Below, piece by piece: positions 25,545 through 34,278 of a stretch of DNA of 64,000 nt. Under the pieces are notes generated by a model. The model did not search any database. It had not been told where the DNA came from and saw only the letters and a list, made by a program, of their open reading frames with translations. Source of the stretch: Aquimonas sp964586455. GTDB lineage: Bacteria > Pseudomonadota > Gammaproteobacteria > Xanthomonadales > Xanthomonadaceae. The DNA is taken from contig CAZPHV010000001.1 in assembly GCA_964586455.1 (NCBI GenBank), positions 196,444 to 260,443 on the forward strand. Direction: 5' to 3'. The position numbers were made by a program, and so were the translations under genes. Every line of letters begins with the position of its first letter. Position 1 is the first letter of the stretch.

Positions 25545-27122
25545 ATGTACGACTACATCATCGTCGGCGCCGGCTCCGCAGGCTGCGTGCTGGCGAACCG
25601 GCTGAGCGCCGACCGCGCCTGCAAGGTGCTGCTGATCGAAGCTGGTCCGCGCGACTGGCACCCCTTCATCCACATGCCGGCCGGCATCGCCAAGCTGGTC
25701 GGCAAGAAGAACGCCAATTGGGACTACTCGACTGAGCCCGAGCCTGAGCTTGGCGGCCGCCGTCTGTGGTGGCCGCGCGGCCGCGTGCTGGGTGGCTCCA
25801 GCTCGATCAATGCGATGTGCTACACCCGCGGCCACCACGCCGATTACGACGAATGGGAGCGGCTGGGCGCGCGCGGCTGGAACTGGCAGAGCGCCCTGCC
25901 CGCGTTCCGGCTGGCCGAGGGCAATGCGCGGGGCGCCAGTCAGTACCACGGTGGCGACGGCCCCTTGAGCGTGATGGACCACATCCACACCAATCCGCTC
26001 TCGCAGGTCTTCATCGAGGCCGCGCTGCAGGCGGGCCATGCGTCGACCAAAGACTTCAACGGCGCGCAGCAGGATGGCTTCGGCTTCTACCAGGTCACCC
26101 AGCGCAAGGGCGCGCGCTGCTCGACCGCAGTCGCTTACCTCAATCCGGCGCGCGATCGCCCCAACCTGACGATCGTCACCGGCGCGCAGGCGCAGGGCCT
26201 GATCTTCGAAGGCCATCGCGCGGTCGGACTGCGCTACCTGCAGGGCCGCAGCCCGCGCGAGGCGCGCGCGCAGCGCGAGGTAATCCTCTGCGGCGGCGCG
26301 CTCAACTCACCGCAGCTGCTGATGCTGTCGGGTATCGGCCCGGCCGCGCAGCTGCGCCGACACGGCATTGAGGTGCGCGTGGATGCGCCCGGGGTCGGCG
26401 CCAACCTGCAGGACCACCTCGACGTCTGCACATTGACCCAGGCCAGCAATGATCTGAGCTACGACAAACTCTCGGACGTCGCCGTGGCCTGGCAGTACTA
26501 CCTGTTCGGCAAGGGCCCGGGCACCAGCAATGTGGCCGAGGCGGGCGGTTTCCTGCGCTCGCGTCTGGCCGAAGATGCGCGCCCCGACATCCAGTTCCAC
26601 TTCGTGCCGGCCATGCTCGACGACCACGGCCGCAACCGCCTGCCCGGCAGCGGCTACACCCTGCATGCCTGTTTCCTGCGCCCGAAAAGCCGCGGCCATC
26701 TGGAACTGGCCTCAGCCAACCCGAACGACAAGATCCGTATCCACGCGAACTACCTGAGCGACGCCGAAGGGTTCGATCTAAAGGTGATGGTCGAATGCGT
26801 GAGGCTGTCGCGCGAGATCCTGTCGCAGGCGGCTTTTCTGCCGCATCGCAAGCACGAGCTGATGCCCGGCGAGAGCGTGCAGGACGAGGCCGGCATCATC
26901 GACTTCATCCGCCGCAAGGCCGAGACCATCTACCACCCGATCGGCACCTGCCGCATGGGCGAGGACGCAGCCGCCGTGGTCGACTCCGAACTGCGCGTCC
27001 GCGGCGTCGATGGCCTGCGCGTGGTCGACGCCTCGGTGATGCCGACCCTGGTGGGCGGGAACACCAATGCGCCTACGGTGATGATTGCTGAACGCGCCGC
27101 GGCCTTCATCGCTTCGCGCTGA
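25545..27122 (+). CDS. GMC-family FAD oxidoreductase (choline/alcohol dehydrogenase type)
   Basis: 525 residues, the normal length for membrane-associated GMC dehydrogenases. The FAD-binding loop is at the N-terminus (IIVGAGSAGCVLANRL). Both GMC signatures are visible: PRGRVLGGSSSINAM near residue 80 and GALNSPQLLMLSGIG near 255. The active-site His lies in YHPIGTCRMG, with the Asn of GGNTNAPT downstream. It oxidises an alcohol, choline or an aliphatic alcohol, with electrons probably going to quinone. No betaine aldehyde dehydrogenase lies next to it, so BetA is not assigned. Confidence 0.9.
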   Translation: MYDYIIVGAGSAGCVLANRLSADRACKVLLIEAGPRDWHPFIHMPAGIAKLVGKKNANWDYSTEPEPELGGRRLWWPRGRVLGGSSSINAMCYTRGHHADYDEWERLGARGWNWQSALPAFRLAEGNARGASQYHGGDGPLSVMDHIHTNPLSQVFIEAALQAGHASTKDFNGAQQDGFGFYQVTQRKGARCSTAVAYLNPARDRPNLTIVTGAQAQGLIFEGHRAVGLRYLQGRSPREARAQREVILCGGALNSPQLLMLSGIGPAAQLRRHGIEVRVDAPGVGANLQDHLDVCTLTQASNDLSYDKLSDVAVAWQYYLFGKGPGTSNVAEAGGFLRSRLAEDARPDIQFHFVPAMLDDHGRNRLPGSGYTLHACFLRPKSRGHLELASANPNDKIRIHANYLSDAEGFDLKVMVECVRLSREILSQAAFLPHRKHELMPGESVQDEAGIIDFIRRKAETIYHPIGTCRMGEDAAAVVDSELRVRGVDGLRVVDASVMPTLVGGNTNAPTVMIAERAAAFIASR

Positions 27123-27139
27123 AGGCCGCTGCGCGTTGG

Positions 27140-27318
27140 GATTCGGGATTGGGGATTCGCTTTGAAGCTGGGATTCGGGATTCGGGATTCGGGATTCGTT
27201 GAAGAGCCCGTACCGTCGTGTGCTTCTTCAACCCAGTCGACGCGGCCTTCGCTCTTTGCCTCAGTCTCAGCGTCTCGCGCTGTTACGAATCCCGAATCCC
27301 GAATCCCGAATCCCGGCC
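27140..27318. repeat. GGGATTC repeats in inverted blocks
   Basis: Two runs of the 7-bp unit face each other between the convergent GMC and M48 genes. GGGATTC units lie at about 27139-27200 and the complementary GAATCCC units at about 27287-27317. Together they can form a long stem over a loop of about 90 nt and may act as a two-way terminator. No gene is seen between them. Confidence 0.7.
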
Positions 27319-27319
27319 T

Positions 27320-29251
27320 CTAGGCCACCGGCGGCAGCGGACACCGCAGATACGCACATACCGCGCGCAGCAGTTCGGCTTCTTCGAGGCTGACGCGGCC
27401 GTCGTGGGTGATCGCGACGACCAATGCCTCGATCAACAGGCGCTTGCCGGGCGGGTCGACGCGGTCGAGGGCGGGCAGGGCCTGGTCGAGTCGGTGCTGC
27501 CAGTCCTGCGGTGGAGTGTAGGGCCGGGCCATCTGCGGCAGCGCGGCGTGCAGGGCCGACAGATAGGCACGCCGGGCGTCGATTTCGCTGTCGTGGCCAT
27601 ACCAGGCCAGCACCGCCAGCAGATCAGCCGCGGCATCGCCCGCCTCGTTGAGCTTGACCATCCGCTGGCGCGCACGGGCGCGCGGGTCGAGGCTGTCCTC
27701 GATCTGGCGCGACAACAAAAGACCTGTCATGTGCTCGAACAGATCGAGCTCGCCGTCGGCGTGGATCAGAGCGTCGACCGTGTCGATCAGGCGCTGTTGA
27801 CCCACGCGGCCGAGGTGGCGGATCGTGCCCAGCGCCAGCAGCAGCACGGGCAAACGCAGGGCCGGATGCAGGCCGATCAGCAGGGCGGCCTCAACCGGCA
27901 CTTCTTCGGCCGCCTCGGCGCCCAGCAACTCGCGCACTGCGTAAAGCTGCTGCGCACGCAGGCCATCGTCACGATCCAACAGCAGGGCCAGCAGCAGTGC
28001 CTGCGCGCGCTCGGGCTGCTGCAGGGCAAGATCGATCGCCGGTGGAATCGCCGCGCGCACGTCACCGGCACGCAGGAAATCCTCGACGTCGGGCGTACCG
28101 ACCTGCTCGACCACGCGCTCACCCTGCAGCTCGACTTGGACATCGCGCCGCGGAAGTTCGCCGCGACTGCGCTGGGTCAGGCCCAAGGCGAGGTCTTCCT
28201 CCATGCCGTGCGGAGGCTGCTTCAGCCACTGCACCTGCAGACGCTGCAGCTCGGCCGGGTTGAACGAAGGGTCCAGCGCCTTGATTCGCGCATGCAGCGG
28301 CGGGTGAGTGGCGAACAGGCCCGAAAAGCCCATGCCCTCGCCGAACAGCATGTGGGCGACCTCTTCGGTCTCGGCCGATGCCAGCTTCGAGCCGACCTGC
28401 AGCCCGCCGATTTTCTTCAGCGCGCCGGCGATGCCATGGGTCTGGCGGGTGAACTGCACGGCGGAAGCGTCAGCCAGAAATTCGCGCTGGCGCGATACGC
28501 CGGCCTTGATCAGGCGGCCGAAGAACAGTCCGACATAGCCGACGACCATCAGGATCAGAGCGATGATCACCACCGGAGCGGCATCGCGACTGTTACGCCC
28601 GCCGCGGGTCAACTCGAGCACGCGCGCGCCGATCACACCCAGCGCGAGGATGCCGAACAGCACGCCCATCAAGCGGATGTTGATGCGCATGTCGCCATTC
28701 AGAACATGGCTGAACTCATGCGCGACCACGCCCTGCAGCTCATCGCGATTCAGATGCAGCAGGGCGCCGCGGCTCACCGCCACAGCCGCGTCACCAGGCG
28801 AATAGCCGGCGGCGAAGGCATTGATGCCGGGCTCGTCCTCCAGCACGAAGATCGCCGGCACCGGCAGCGAGGACGCGATTGCGATCTCCTCGACCACGTT
28901 GCGCAGACGCCGCAGCTCGGGATCACGGGTGTCTTCAGACACTTCGCGTCCGCCCATCGCACGCGCCACCGCGACACCCCCGCCACGCAGACTGGCAACG
29001 CGATACAGCGATGCGGCGGCGATCACCAGCGCGGTGGCCAGCGCGGTGAACAGCAGCAGACCCGCGCTATCCGAGAGCAGGCCCGCGGTGCCGCCGAGTC
29101 GCTCCAGCTCACGTGTATCGGCGCTCAGGCGCAGCATCAGGAAAACACCGCCGGTGACTGCGGCGATGATCGCGAAAACAGCGCAGGCGAACAGCAGCAA
29201 CAGCCGCTTGGATTGACTGCGCGCTGCCGCCTGGCGTTCGAAGAAGTTCAT
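27320..29251 (-). CDS. M48-family membrane metallopeptidase with TerB-like C-terminal region
   Basis: Zinc peptidase of the HtpX/Ste24 superfamily, 643 residues from ATG 29251. The frame runs back to 29407, but only through palindromic repeats. Two helices lie near 18-40 and 63-83, HEFSH at 178-182 binds zinc, and two more helices lie near 192-212 and 225-248. SRQREFLADASAVQFT carries the third ligand. HtpX is about 290 residues long, so roughly 300 C-terminal residues are extra. Near the end the pattern IHADGELDLFEHM and ITHDGRVSLEEAELLRAVC suggests a TerB-like helical domain. It lies downstream of lemA on the same strand, a frequent pairing of unknown purpose. Confidence 0.85.
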   Translation of the reverse strand: MNFFERQAAARSQSKRLLLLFACAVFAIIAAVTGGVFLMLRLSADTRELERLGGTAGLLSDSAGLLLFTALATALVIAAASLYRVASLRGGGVAVARAMGGREVSEDTRDPELRRLRNVVEEIAIASSLPVPAIFVLEDEPGINAFAAGYSPGDAAVAVSRGALLHLNRDELQGVVAHEFSHVLNGDMRINIRLMGVLFGILALGVIGARVLELTRGGRNSRDAAPVVIIALILMVVGYVGLFFGRLIKAGVSRQREFLADASAVQFTRQTHGIAGALKKIGGLQVGSKLASAETEEVAHMLFGEGMGFSGLFATHPPLHARIKALDPSFNPAELQRLQVQWLKQPPHGMEEDLALGLTQRSRGELPRRDVQVELQGERVVEQVGTPDVEDFLRAGDVRAAIPPAIDLALQQPERAQALLLALLLDRDDGLRAQQLYAVRELLGAEAAEEVPVEAALLIGLHPALRLPVLLLALGTIRHLGRVGQQRLIDTVDALIHADGELDLFEHMTGLLLSRQIEDSLDPRARARQRMVKLNEAGDAAADLLAVLAWYGHDSEIDARRAYLSALHAALPQMARPYTPPQDWQHRLDQALPALDRVDPPGKRLLIEALVVAITHDGRVSLEEAELLRAVCAYLRCPLPPVA

Positions 29252-29288
29252 GTGTTCGGAATCGCCTGAAAGAAAACAAACAGGAACC

Positions 29289-29410
29289 CATAGGGTGGGC
29301 CCTGGCCCACCGGAGCTCCACACCGCCCCAGTTCGAAGCACCTTGGCCCAGCGGAGCTCCACGCGCGCGCCGGTAGCTCCAGGGCCATAGGGTGGGTCTC
29401 GACCCACCGG
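29289..29410. repeat. Two palindromic repeat copies between lemA and the M48 gene
   Basis: Copies at 29289-29313 (core GGTGGGCCCTGGCCCACC) and 29386-29410 (variant GGTGGGTCTCGACCCACC), with a partial copy near 29341. Both full copies continue into CGGAG(C/A)TCCACACCGCCCC, showing that the repeat unit is longer than the palindrome. They lie in the 271-nt space between two genes that are otherwise neighbours. Confidence 0.8.
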
Positions 29411-29522
29411 AGATCCACACCGCCCCGGTCAGAGCGCCCCGAGGCACACCCCACGCTTCGACCCAACCGCGCGCACTCGCCGACGGCCGGATGCGCGCGC
29501 CATCAGCGCGCTATCAAGCGCC

Positions 29523-30128
29523 TCAGAACTGCACTTTCGGCACTTCGCGCTTGTGCGCCTCTTCTTCGCCGATGCCGAGCAGCGCCGCCTGCTGGAAGTT
29601 GAAGGTGCCGGCCAGCAGGTTGGCCGGGAAGACCTCGCGCTGGTTGTTGTAGGCCATCACCGCGTCGTTGAACGCCTGACGCGCGAAGGCCACGCGGTTC
29701 TCGGTCGAAGCCAGCTCTTCGGTGAGCTGCGCCATGTTGGTGCTGGCCTTTAAGTCGGGATAGGACTCGGACAAGGCAAACAACCGCCCCAGGGCACCGC
29801 CCAGCGCGCCTTCGGCCTGGGCCAACTGCTGCATCGCGGCGGGATCACCGGGATTGCCCTTGGCCGCGTTGAGCCCACCAATGGCGCTGTTGCGCGCGCG
29901 AATCACTGCTTCCAGCGTCTCGCGCTCGTGCTGCATGTAGCCCTTCACCGTCTCGACCAGGTTCGGAATCAGGTCGTGGCGGCGGGTCAGCTGCACGTCG
30001 ATCTGGGCGAACCCATTGCGGTAAGCGTTGCGACGGGTGACGAGGCCGTTGTAGATGCCGACGGCCCAAAGTACGAGGGCGATGCCAACGCCGAACACGA
30101 TGAGCAGGAGCAGCAGCAGGATGGACAT
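29523..30128 (-). CDS. lemA: LemA-family protein
   Basis: 201 residues: a single N-terminal membrane helix (residues 2-25, ILLLLLLIVFGVG) followed by a long helical bundle outside or inside the membrane. Typical LemA features are GIYNGLVTRRNAYRNGFAQ, QLTRRHDLIPNLVETVKGY and the C-terminal YNNQREVFPANLLAG. The start is fixed by GGAGG 4 nt before ATG 30128; the frame continues to 31637 only as the shadow of the gene on the other strand. The molecular role of LemA proteins is not established. The M48 gene follows after a repeat-filled gap. Confidence 0.93.
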   Translation of the reverse strand: MSILLLLLLIVFGVGIALVLWAVGIYNGLVTRRNAYRNGFAQIDVQLTRRHDLIPNLVETVKGYMQHERETLEAVIRARNSAIGGLNAAKGNPGDPAAMQQLAQAEGALGGALGRLFALSESYPDLKASTNMAQLTEELASTENRVAFARQAFNDAVMAYNNQREVFPANLLAGTFNFQQAALLGIGEEEAHKREVPKVQF

Positions 30129-30191
30129 GGTTCCTCCAAAGGTGAACAAGGGACGCGGGTCGCGATCGTGAACCGAAACTTGGGGGCTAGA

Positions 30192-31493
30192 ATGCGGTGG
30201 CTTGCCCTTCCGCGCCAGCTTGGACTCGCCGTGCCTACTCGACCCCACGCCCTGCCCCGTGTGACATCGCGCTTTGCCCTCGGCCTCGGCCTTGCGCTCT
30301 CCGGCCTGTGCACAGCGGTGTCCGCGGAAGTCAGCAGTGCACCGGCGCGCCAGCCTACGGTCGAAATCACCGCCCACGCGAGTCGCGCGGAAGACACCGC
30401 ACGCGAAGTTGAGCGCCTGGCGGAGCGCCTGGTGCGCGAGTACGGCGTAGTCGGCATGGCCGTGAGCGTCGTACACGGCGACCGGGTGCTTCTGGAGCGA
30501 GGCTTCGGCCATACCCAGGTCGGTCGCAGTGAAAGCGTCGACGCCGACACTTCCTTTCGGCTCGCATCGCTCTCCAAGGCCTTCGCCGGCACGCTGGCCG
30601 CGCTGCTGGTCGAAGAGGGCGCGCTGCGCTGGGACACCCGCGTGGCAGACCACCTGCCTGCGTTTGCGCTGGCGCGCGCCGACACGGCGATGGGCACCAC
30701 CGCTGCGGATCTGCTCAGCCACACGGTCGGCCTGGGCTTCCACACCTTCGACCGCGAGCTCGAAGACGATCAGCCCTACCCGCTGCTTGCGCAGCGTCTT
30801 GGCGAGGCACCGATGCTGTGCCCCGACGGCAGCTGTTATGCCTATCAGAACATCGCTTTCAGCCTGATCGGCGATCTTGCATTCGCGGTGACCGGCGACT
30901 TCTTCACCCATCTGGTCGAGAAGAAGATCTTTCACCCGCTGGGCATGTACGGGGCCACGTATGGACGCGAGGGGCTGGAGGGCAGCCCGAGCTGGGCGCG
31001 TCCGCATGTGAGGGCCGGCGGTCGCTTTGTGGCCTTGCGTCCGAAGGAGAACTACTACCGCGTGCCGCCCGCCGCCGGCGTCAATGCCAGCGCGCGCGAC
31101 ATGTCGCAGTGGCTGATGGCGCAGATGGGCCGCAGGCCGGAAGTGCTCTCGGCCGATCTGCTGACCGAGATCCAGAAACCACGCGTGGCGACCCCGAGCG
31201 AACTGCGCGCGGTGCCCTGGCGACAGGCGCGCCTGCAGGCGGCGCACTACGGGCTGGGTTGGCGGGTGTTTGATTATGCCGACGAGACCATGATCTTCCA
31301 CGGCGGCGCAGTGCAGGGCTACCGAGGCGTGATCGGCTTCCTGCCCGAGCACGGATTCGGCATCGCCATCCTCGTCAACTGCGAATGTCGCCTGCAGAGT
31401 GGTCTGCTGCCGACCGCGCTGGATGGCTTTCTGGGCCTGCCGCGGCGCGACTGGCTGGAGCTCGACGGCCAGCCGCGCAGACGTCGGCGCTGA
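30192..31493 (+). CDS. Exported serine hydrolase (class C beta-lactamase-like)
   Basis: 433 residues from ATG 30192. Residues about 22-46 resemble an export signal after a basic N-terminus. The three motifs of the penicillin-binding/beta-lactamase fold are SLSK (Ser126, Lys129), a Tyr-x-Asn as YQN in CYAYQNIAF, and HGG in FHGGAVQGY. Proteins of this type are as often esterases or D-aminopeptidases as true beta-lactamases, and nothing here shows which. It is divergent from lemA with a 63-nt gap. A GGGGGC stretch lies just before the ATG. Confidence 0.85.
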   Translation: MRWLALPRQLGLAVPTRPHALPRVTSRFALGLGLALSGLCTAVSAEVSSAPARQPTVEITAHASRAEDTAREVERLAERLVREYGVVGMAVSVVHGDRVLLERGFGHTQVGRSESVDADTSFRLASLSKAFAGTLAALLVEEGALRWDTRVADHLPAFALARADTAMGTTAADLLSHTVGLGFHTFDRELEDDQPYPLLAQRLGEAPMLCPDGSCYAYQNIAFSLIGDLAFAVTGDFFTHLVEKKIFHPLGMYGATYGREGLEGSPSWARPHVRAGGRFVALRPKENYYRVPPAAGVNASARDMSQWLMAQMGRRPEVLSADLLTEIQKPRVATPSELRAVPWRQARLQAAHYGLGWRVFDYADETMIFHGGAVQGYRGVIGFLPEHGFGIAILVNCECRLQSGLLPTALDGFLGLPRRDWLELDGQPRRRRR

Positions 31494-32128
31494 GCGTCGC
31501 TGGGCGCGGTAGGCGCCTGTCACGCATCCCTGCCGCGCGTCCATTTCCGCGCGCGCACTTCGCCTCCCACGGCGATCATCACCTGACATCCAGTCCGCCC
31601 GCGACCCGCCGACTTGGTGCCTCCCGTTCGCGCCCACTTCAAGCGTCGCTCACTCCAGCAGTTGGTTCAGAACATGCTGCTTCGTCTTGGGCGCACCGTC
31701 ATTCGTCGTTGTAGGGTGCGCGTGTCGCGCACCAACCGCTGCGGCAGAAGAGATGCATACAGGCTGCAGCGGAGGCCTTGCAAACACGGAAGCCGACCCA
31801 GGTGCTGCGCCCGCCCATCACAGGCACGAATCGATCGTCTGCGTTGACCTTCGGTCCTGGCCTGCACGATCGCGAGGCAATGCTGACTCGTGCGCCACAG
31901 GCGCACCCTATGTCGGGCCGCTCCACGATGCGATGAAGGCGAACGCCGTGCGCTCGCAGGGTGCGCCGCGGTGCGCCGCAGGCTCCACCTACATCGGGGC
32001 GTTTGGCGCTGGGCCGCAGGGACATGCCAAGCGTCGGGATCGTTCGGCGATGAATTCAAAGTCGCGCGTGCGACTGCACACGTGCTTTCCGTCGCCTCAC
32101 CCGTGATGCCGCATCCTCACCGGCGACC
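31494..32128. repeat. Non-coding stretch with GTAGGGTGCGC-type palindromic repeats
   Basis: No gene is supported here. It carries copies of a second palindrome family related to the main one: about 31711-31737 (GTAGGGTGCGCGTGTCGCGCACC) and, in the opposite orientation, about 31890-31912 (GTGCGCCACAGGCGCACCCTATG). Fragments lie near 31689-31700 and 31958-31980. Open frames across it, such as 31687-32106, translate these repeats and have no signal peptide or family resemblance. Confidence 0.6.
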
Positions 32129-32164
32129 AAAAAGAAACCCCGGCGCGAAGAACGCACCGGGGTT
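32129..32164 (-). terminator. Rho-independent terminator of the histone-like gene
   Basis: On the minus strand AACCCCGGTGCG-TTCTT-CGCGCCGGGGTT is followed by TCTTTTT: a 12-bp stem with one G-U pair, a short loop and a U tract, about 65 nt after the stop codon at 32227. Confidence 0.85.
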
Positions 32165-32226
32165 GATGTTCTGCCGTGAGGGCAGCGACGTGCGCCGCCT
32201 CACTGACGAGCACTGGGCTCGAGGTT

Positions 32227-32715
32227 TCAGGCAGCAGGTGCGACCGGCGGCGGAACAAGCGGAGCAGCAGGCTTCTTCTTTGCGGCCGTCTTCTTGGCAG
32301 CAGGCTTCTTTGCAGGAGCGGCCTTCTTGGCTACCGGCTTCGCGGCAGCCGGAGCAGCCTTCTTGGCAGCTGCCTTCTTGGCGGGCGCAGCCTTCTTGGC
32401 CACGATTTTCTTGGCTACAGCCTTCTTCGCCGCAACCTTCTTAGCAGGCGCTGCCTTCTTGGCAGCAACCTTCTTCGCCGGTGCCTTCTTGACTGCAGCC
32501 TTCTTCACCGGAGCAGCCTTCTTGGCAGCGACCTTCTTGGCCGGTGCTTTCGCTACGGCAGCCTTCTTGGCCGGAGCAGCCTTCTTTGCAGCCGCCTTCT
32601 TGGCGGGCGCGGCAGCCTTCTTGGCTGCAGCTTTCTTGGCAGGAGCCGCAGCCTTCTTGGCGGCAGCCTTCTTGGCCGGAGCGGCCTTCTTCGCAGCAGG
32701 TTTCTTGATAGCCAT
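32227..32715 (-). CDS. Lysine/alanine-rich histone H1-like protein
   Basis: 162 residues, almost entirely Lys, Ala and Pro, in about a dozen imperfect repeats of the type KKAAPAKKAAAK. It ends in a short neutral tail (PLVPPPVAPAA). The composition and repeat pattern match bacterial histone H1-like or AlgP-like DNA-binding proteins, which compact or organise DNA; the strong positive charge predicts nucleic-acid binding. The start ATG 32715 has GAGGA 8 nt upstream; the extra 21 codons up to 32778 are unsupported. A strong terminator follows. The repeats in the DNA mean its length may vary between strains. Confidence 0.88.
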   Translation of the reverse strand: MAIKKPAAKKAAPAKKAAAKKAAAPAKKAAAKKAAAPAKKAAAKKAAPAKKAAVAKAPAKKVAAKKAAPVKKAAVKKAPAKKVAAKKAAPAKKVAAKKAVAKKIVAKKAAPAKKAAAKKAAPAAAKPVAKKAAPAKKPAAKKTAAKKKPAAPLVPPPVAPAA

Positions 32716-33707
32716 CGTCGGGTTCCTCGTCAGGGTTGATCGCAACACTTCAAAACACGCGTCCTGCGGCGCGGACATCCGAGTCCGCTACCGCTCCACT
32801 CCCGGACACCGCGTCCGGATCCGCGTCTGGGCCCATTCCATGAGCGCCCAGCCGATCACGCGCAGCGACATCGAAGCCACCACGCCGGAAACAAAAGGCG
32901 AGAGCTGCGGCAGCTGCCGCGAGCTGCGTGATGCGGGCCGGGTTCGGACCGCGGTTCCGGCGACGCACCGCGTGCGGTGTCGTTCCGGGCGAGCGTGTTT
33001 TCGGAAGAGAACGCGACACCTCCCGTTGCGGGGATTCGCAGAGCAGGCTCTGCCGGATGCCGTTTCGATGGCTCGCTATGTTCGATGCCATGTGTTCTGT
33101 TCTTGACACGCTGCGCGAAAGCTAATCAGCGCTTTTCGCAGTGTCAACAGAGTGCGCGCATCGAATGCGCTGAAAGCCTTCGCACAGGCCGCTCTGCGAG
33201 CCTTCAAAGGGCTTGCGAAGGCACTCCGAAGCGCGCCCTTCCGCTTTGATAAGTACCAGAACTAAACGCCGAAAGCCTTGGCGTTGCTCACTCTGCACGA
33301 TAGCGATCGCAACAATCGTTCACGCACAGGCTCGCAGGACGCGGAAGGGTGCGAGATCGCATCGCGCTACGCTTCGGTTCATCGCGCAAACGCATCGCGA
33401 TGCCCTGTTTGCGCGAAAGTGCGCAGACTTGCGCACGCATCGAGCGCATCGAAGCGAGCCGTGGAGCCTTCGCGATGAGATTCGCGGTGGAAGCAGCACG
33501 CTCTGATCGCACCCTCCAATGTTCGATCAGGCGCCCTGACTTCGATGCACACCAGCTGCGTTGAAGCCTTCGCCACACGACGTGAGAAGGAGTGACTTCT
33601 GCAGCGAGCGCTGCGGTGCGTATCGCTCGACTCCGCGTTCACGACGCAGGAAGGCATACGCGAGACTGATGCCGCACGTCAGGGGCAGCCGTGACTTCGC
33701 TACGCCC
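32716..33707. other. About 1 kb without a supported gene
   Basis: The region upstream of the histone-like gene and downstream of gcvH. Parts (for example 33240-33300, about half G+C) are clearly less GC-rich than the surroundings. Many short open frames exist on both strands, but none has a ribosome-binding site, signal peptide, or recognisable family. The clearest structure is the dyad at 33103-33147. A regulatory RNA or long leader is possible but not shown. Confidence 0.5.
33103..33147. promoter_or_regulatory. Inverted repeat with TTGACA at both ends
   Basis: TTGACAC...TGCG.GAAAGC on the left arm pairs with GCGCTTTTCGCAGTGTCAA on the right, an imperfect stem of about 17 bp. On the minus strand TTGACA (33147-33142) is followed after 17 nt by TAGCTT (33124-33119), a possible promoter pointing toward the histone-like gene 400 nt away. 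Confidence 0.35.
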
Positions 33708-33740
33708 AAAAACAGAACGGGGCGCACTGCGCCCCGTTCC
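33708..33740 (-). terminator. Rho-independent terminator of gcvT-gcvH
   Basis: On the minus strand GAACGGGGCGC-AGT-GCGCCCCGTTC is followed by TGTTTTT. A perfect 11-bp GC-rich stem with a U tract lies about 45 nt after the gcvH stop. Confidence 0.9.
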
Positions 33741-33783
33741 TTGGTACCGATTGCATGCCCGCGTCCGCGGTGCTCGCGCGAAC

Positions 33784-34170
33784 TCACTCCGCGATCAGTT
33801 CCTCGTACTCATCCGGGCCGAGCAGCTCGCCGAGTTCGCCGATATCGGAAGGCTGCAGCACGAACAGCCAGCCCTTGCCGTAAGCATCGCTGTTGATGGT
33901 CTCCGGCGCATCGGCCAGCTCATCGTTGACGGCGACGATAGTCCCCGAGACCGGCGCATACACGTCGCTGGCGGCCTTGACCGACTCGACCACGGCCGCG
34001 CCCTTGCCGGCCTCGACCTCGTCACCTACGCCGGGCAACTCGACGTACACAAGATCACCCAACGCAGCCTGTGCATGGTCGGAGATGCCGACGGTGATGC
34101 GACCGTCGTCCTCCAGCCGCGCCCACTCGTGGGACTTCAGAAACTTCAGATCACCGGGGATCTCGCTCAT
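33784..34170 (-). CDS. gcvH: Glycine cleavage system H protein
   Basis: Lipoylated carrier of the glycine cleavage system, which shuttles the aminomethyl group between the P, T and L proteins. 128 residues, the normal length. The N-terminus LKFLKSHEWARLEDDG, the LGDLVYVELPGVG strand, and the lipoyl-lysine motif VESVKAASDVYAPVSG are all present. AAGGAG lies 8 nt before ATG 34170. It follows gcvT on the same strand after 108 nt and has its own terminator. gcvP is not in the window. Confidence 0.97.
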   Translation of the reverse strand: MSEIPGDLKFLKSHEWARLEDDGRITVGISDHAQAALGDLVYVELPGVGDEVEAGKGAAVVESVKAASDVYAPVSGTIVAVNDELADAPETINSDAYGKGWLFVLQPSDIGELGELLGPDEYEELIAE

Positions 34171-34278
34171 GGGTCTGCTCCTTGGCAGGCGGTGTTTCGG
34201 TTTGGAGGGTGGTGGCGCGCGCGACGCCCGCCACGGGCGCCGCGAGTTTATCAGTGGAGTCGAGGGGAACTCGGATGC

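Noticed and set aside
30192..31493. True beta-lactamase resistance gene
   Set aside because: SxxK, YxN and HGG motifs are shared by esterases and peptidases of the fold; nothing indicates antibiotic hydrolysis.
31687..32106. Plus-strand open frame of 139 codons in the 31.5-32.2 kb space
   Set aside because: Its sequence is derived from the second palindrome family, with no ribosome-binding site or family resemblance.
32750..33109. Minus-strand open frame of 119 codons before the histone-like gene
   Set aside because: No ribosome-binding site, no domain, Arg/Ala-rich translation; could not be separated from chance.
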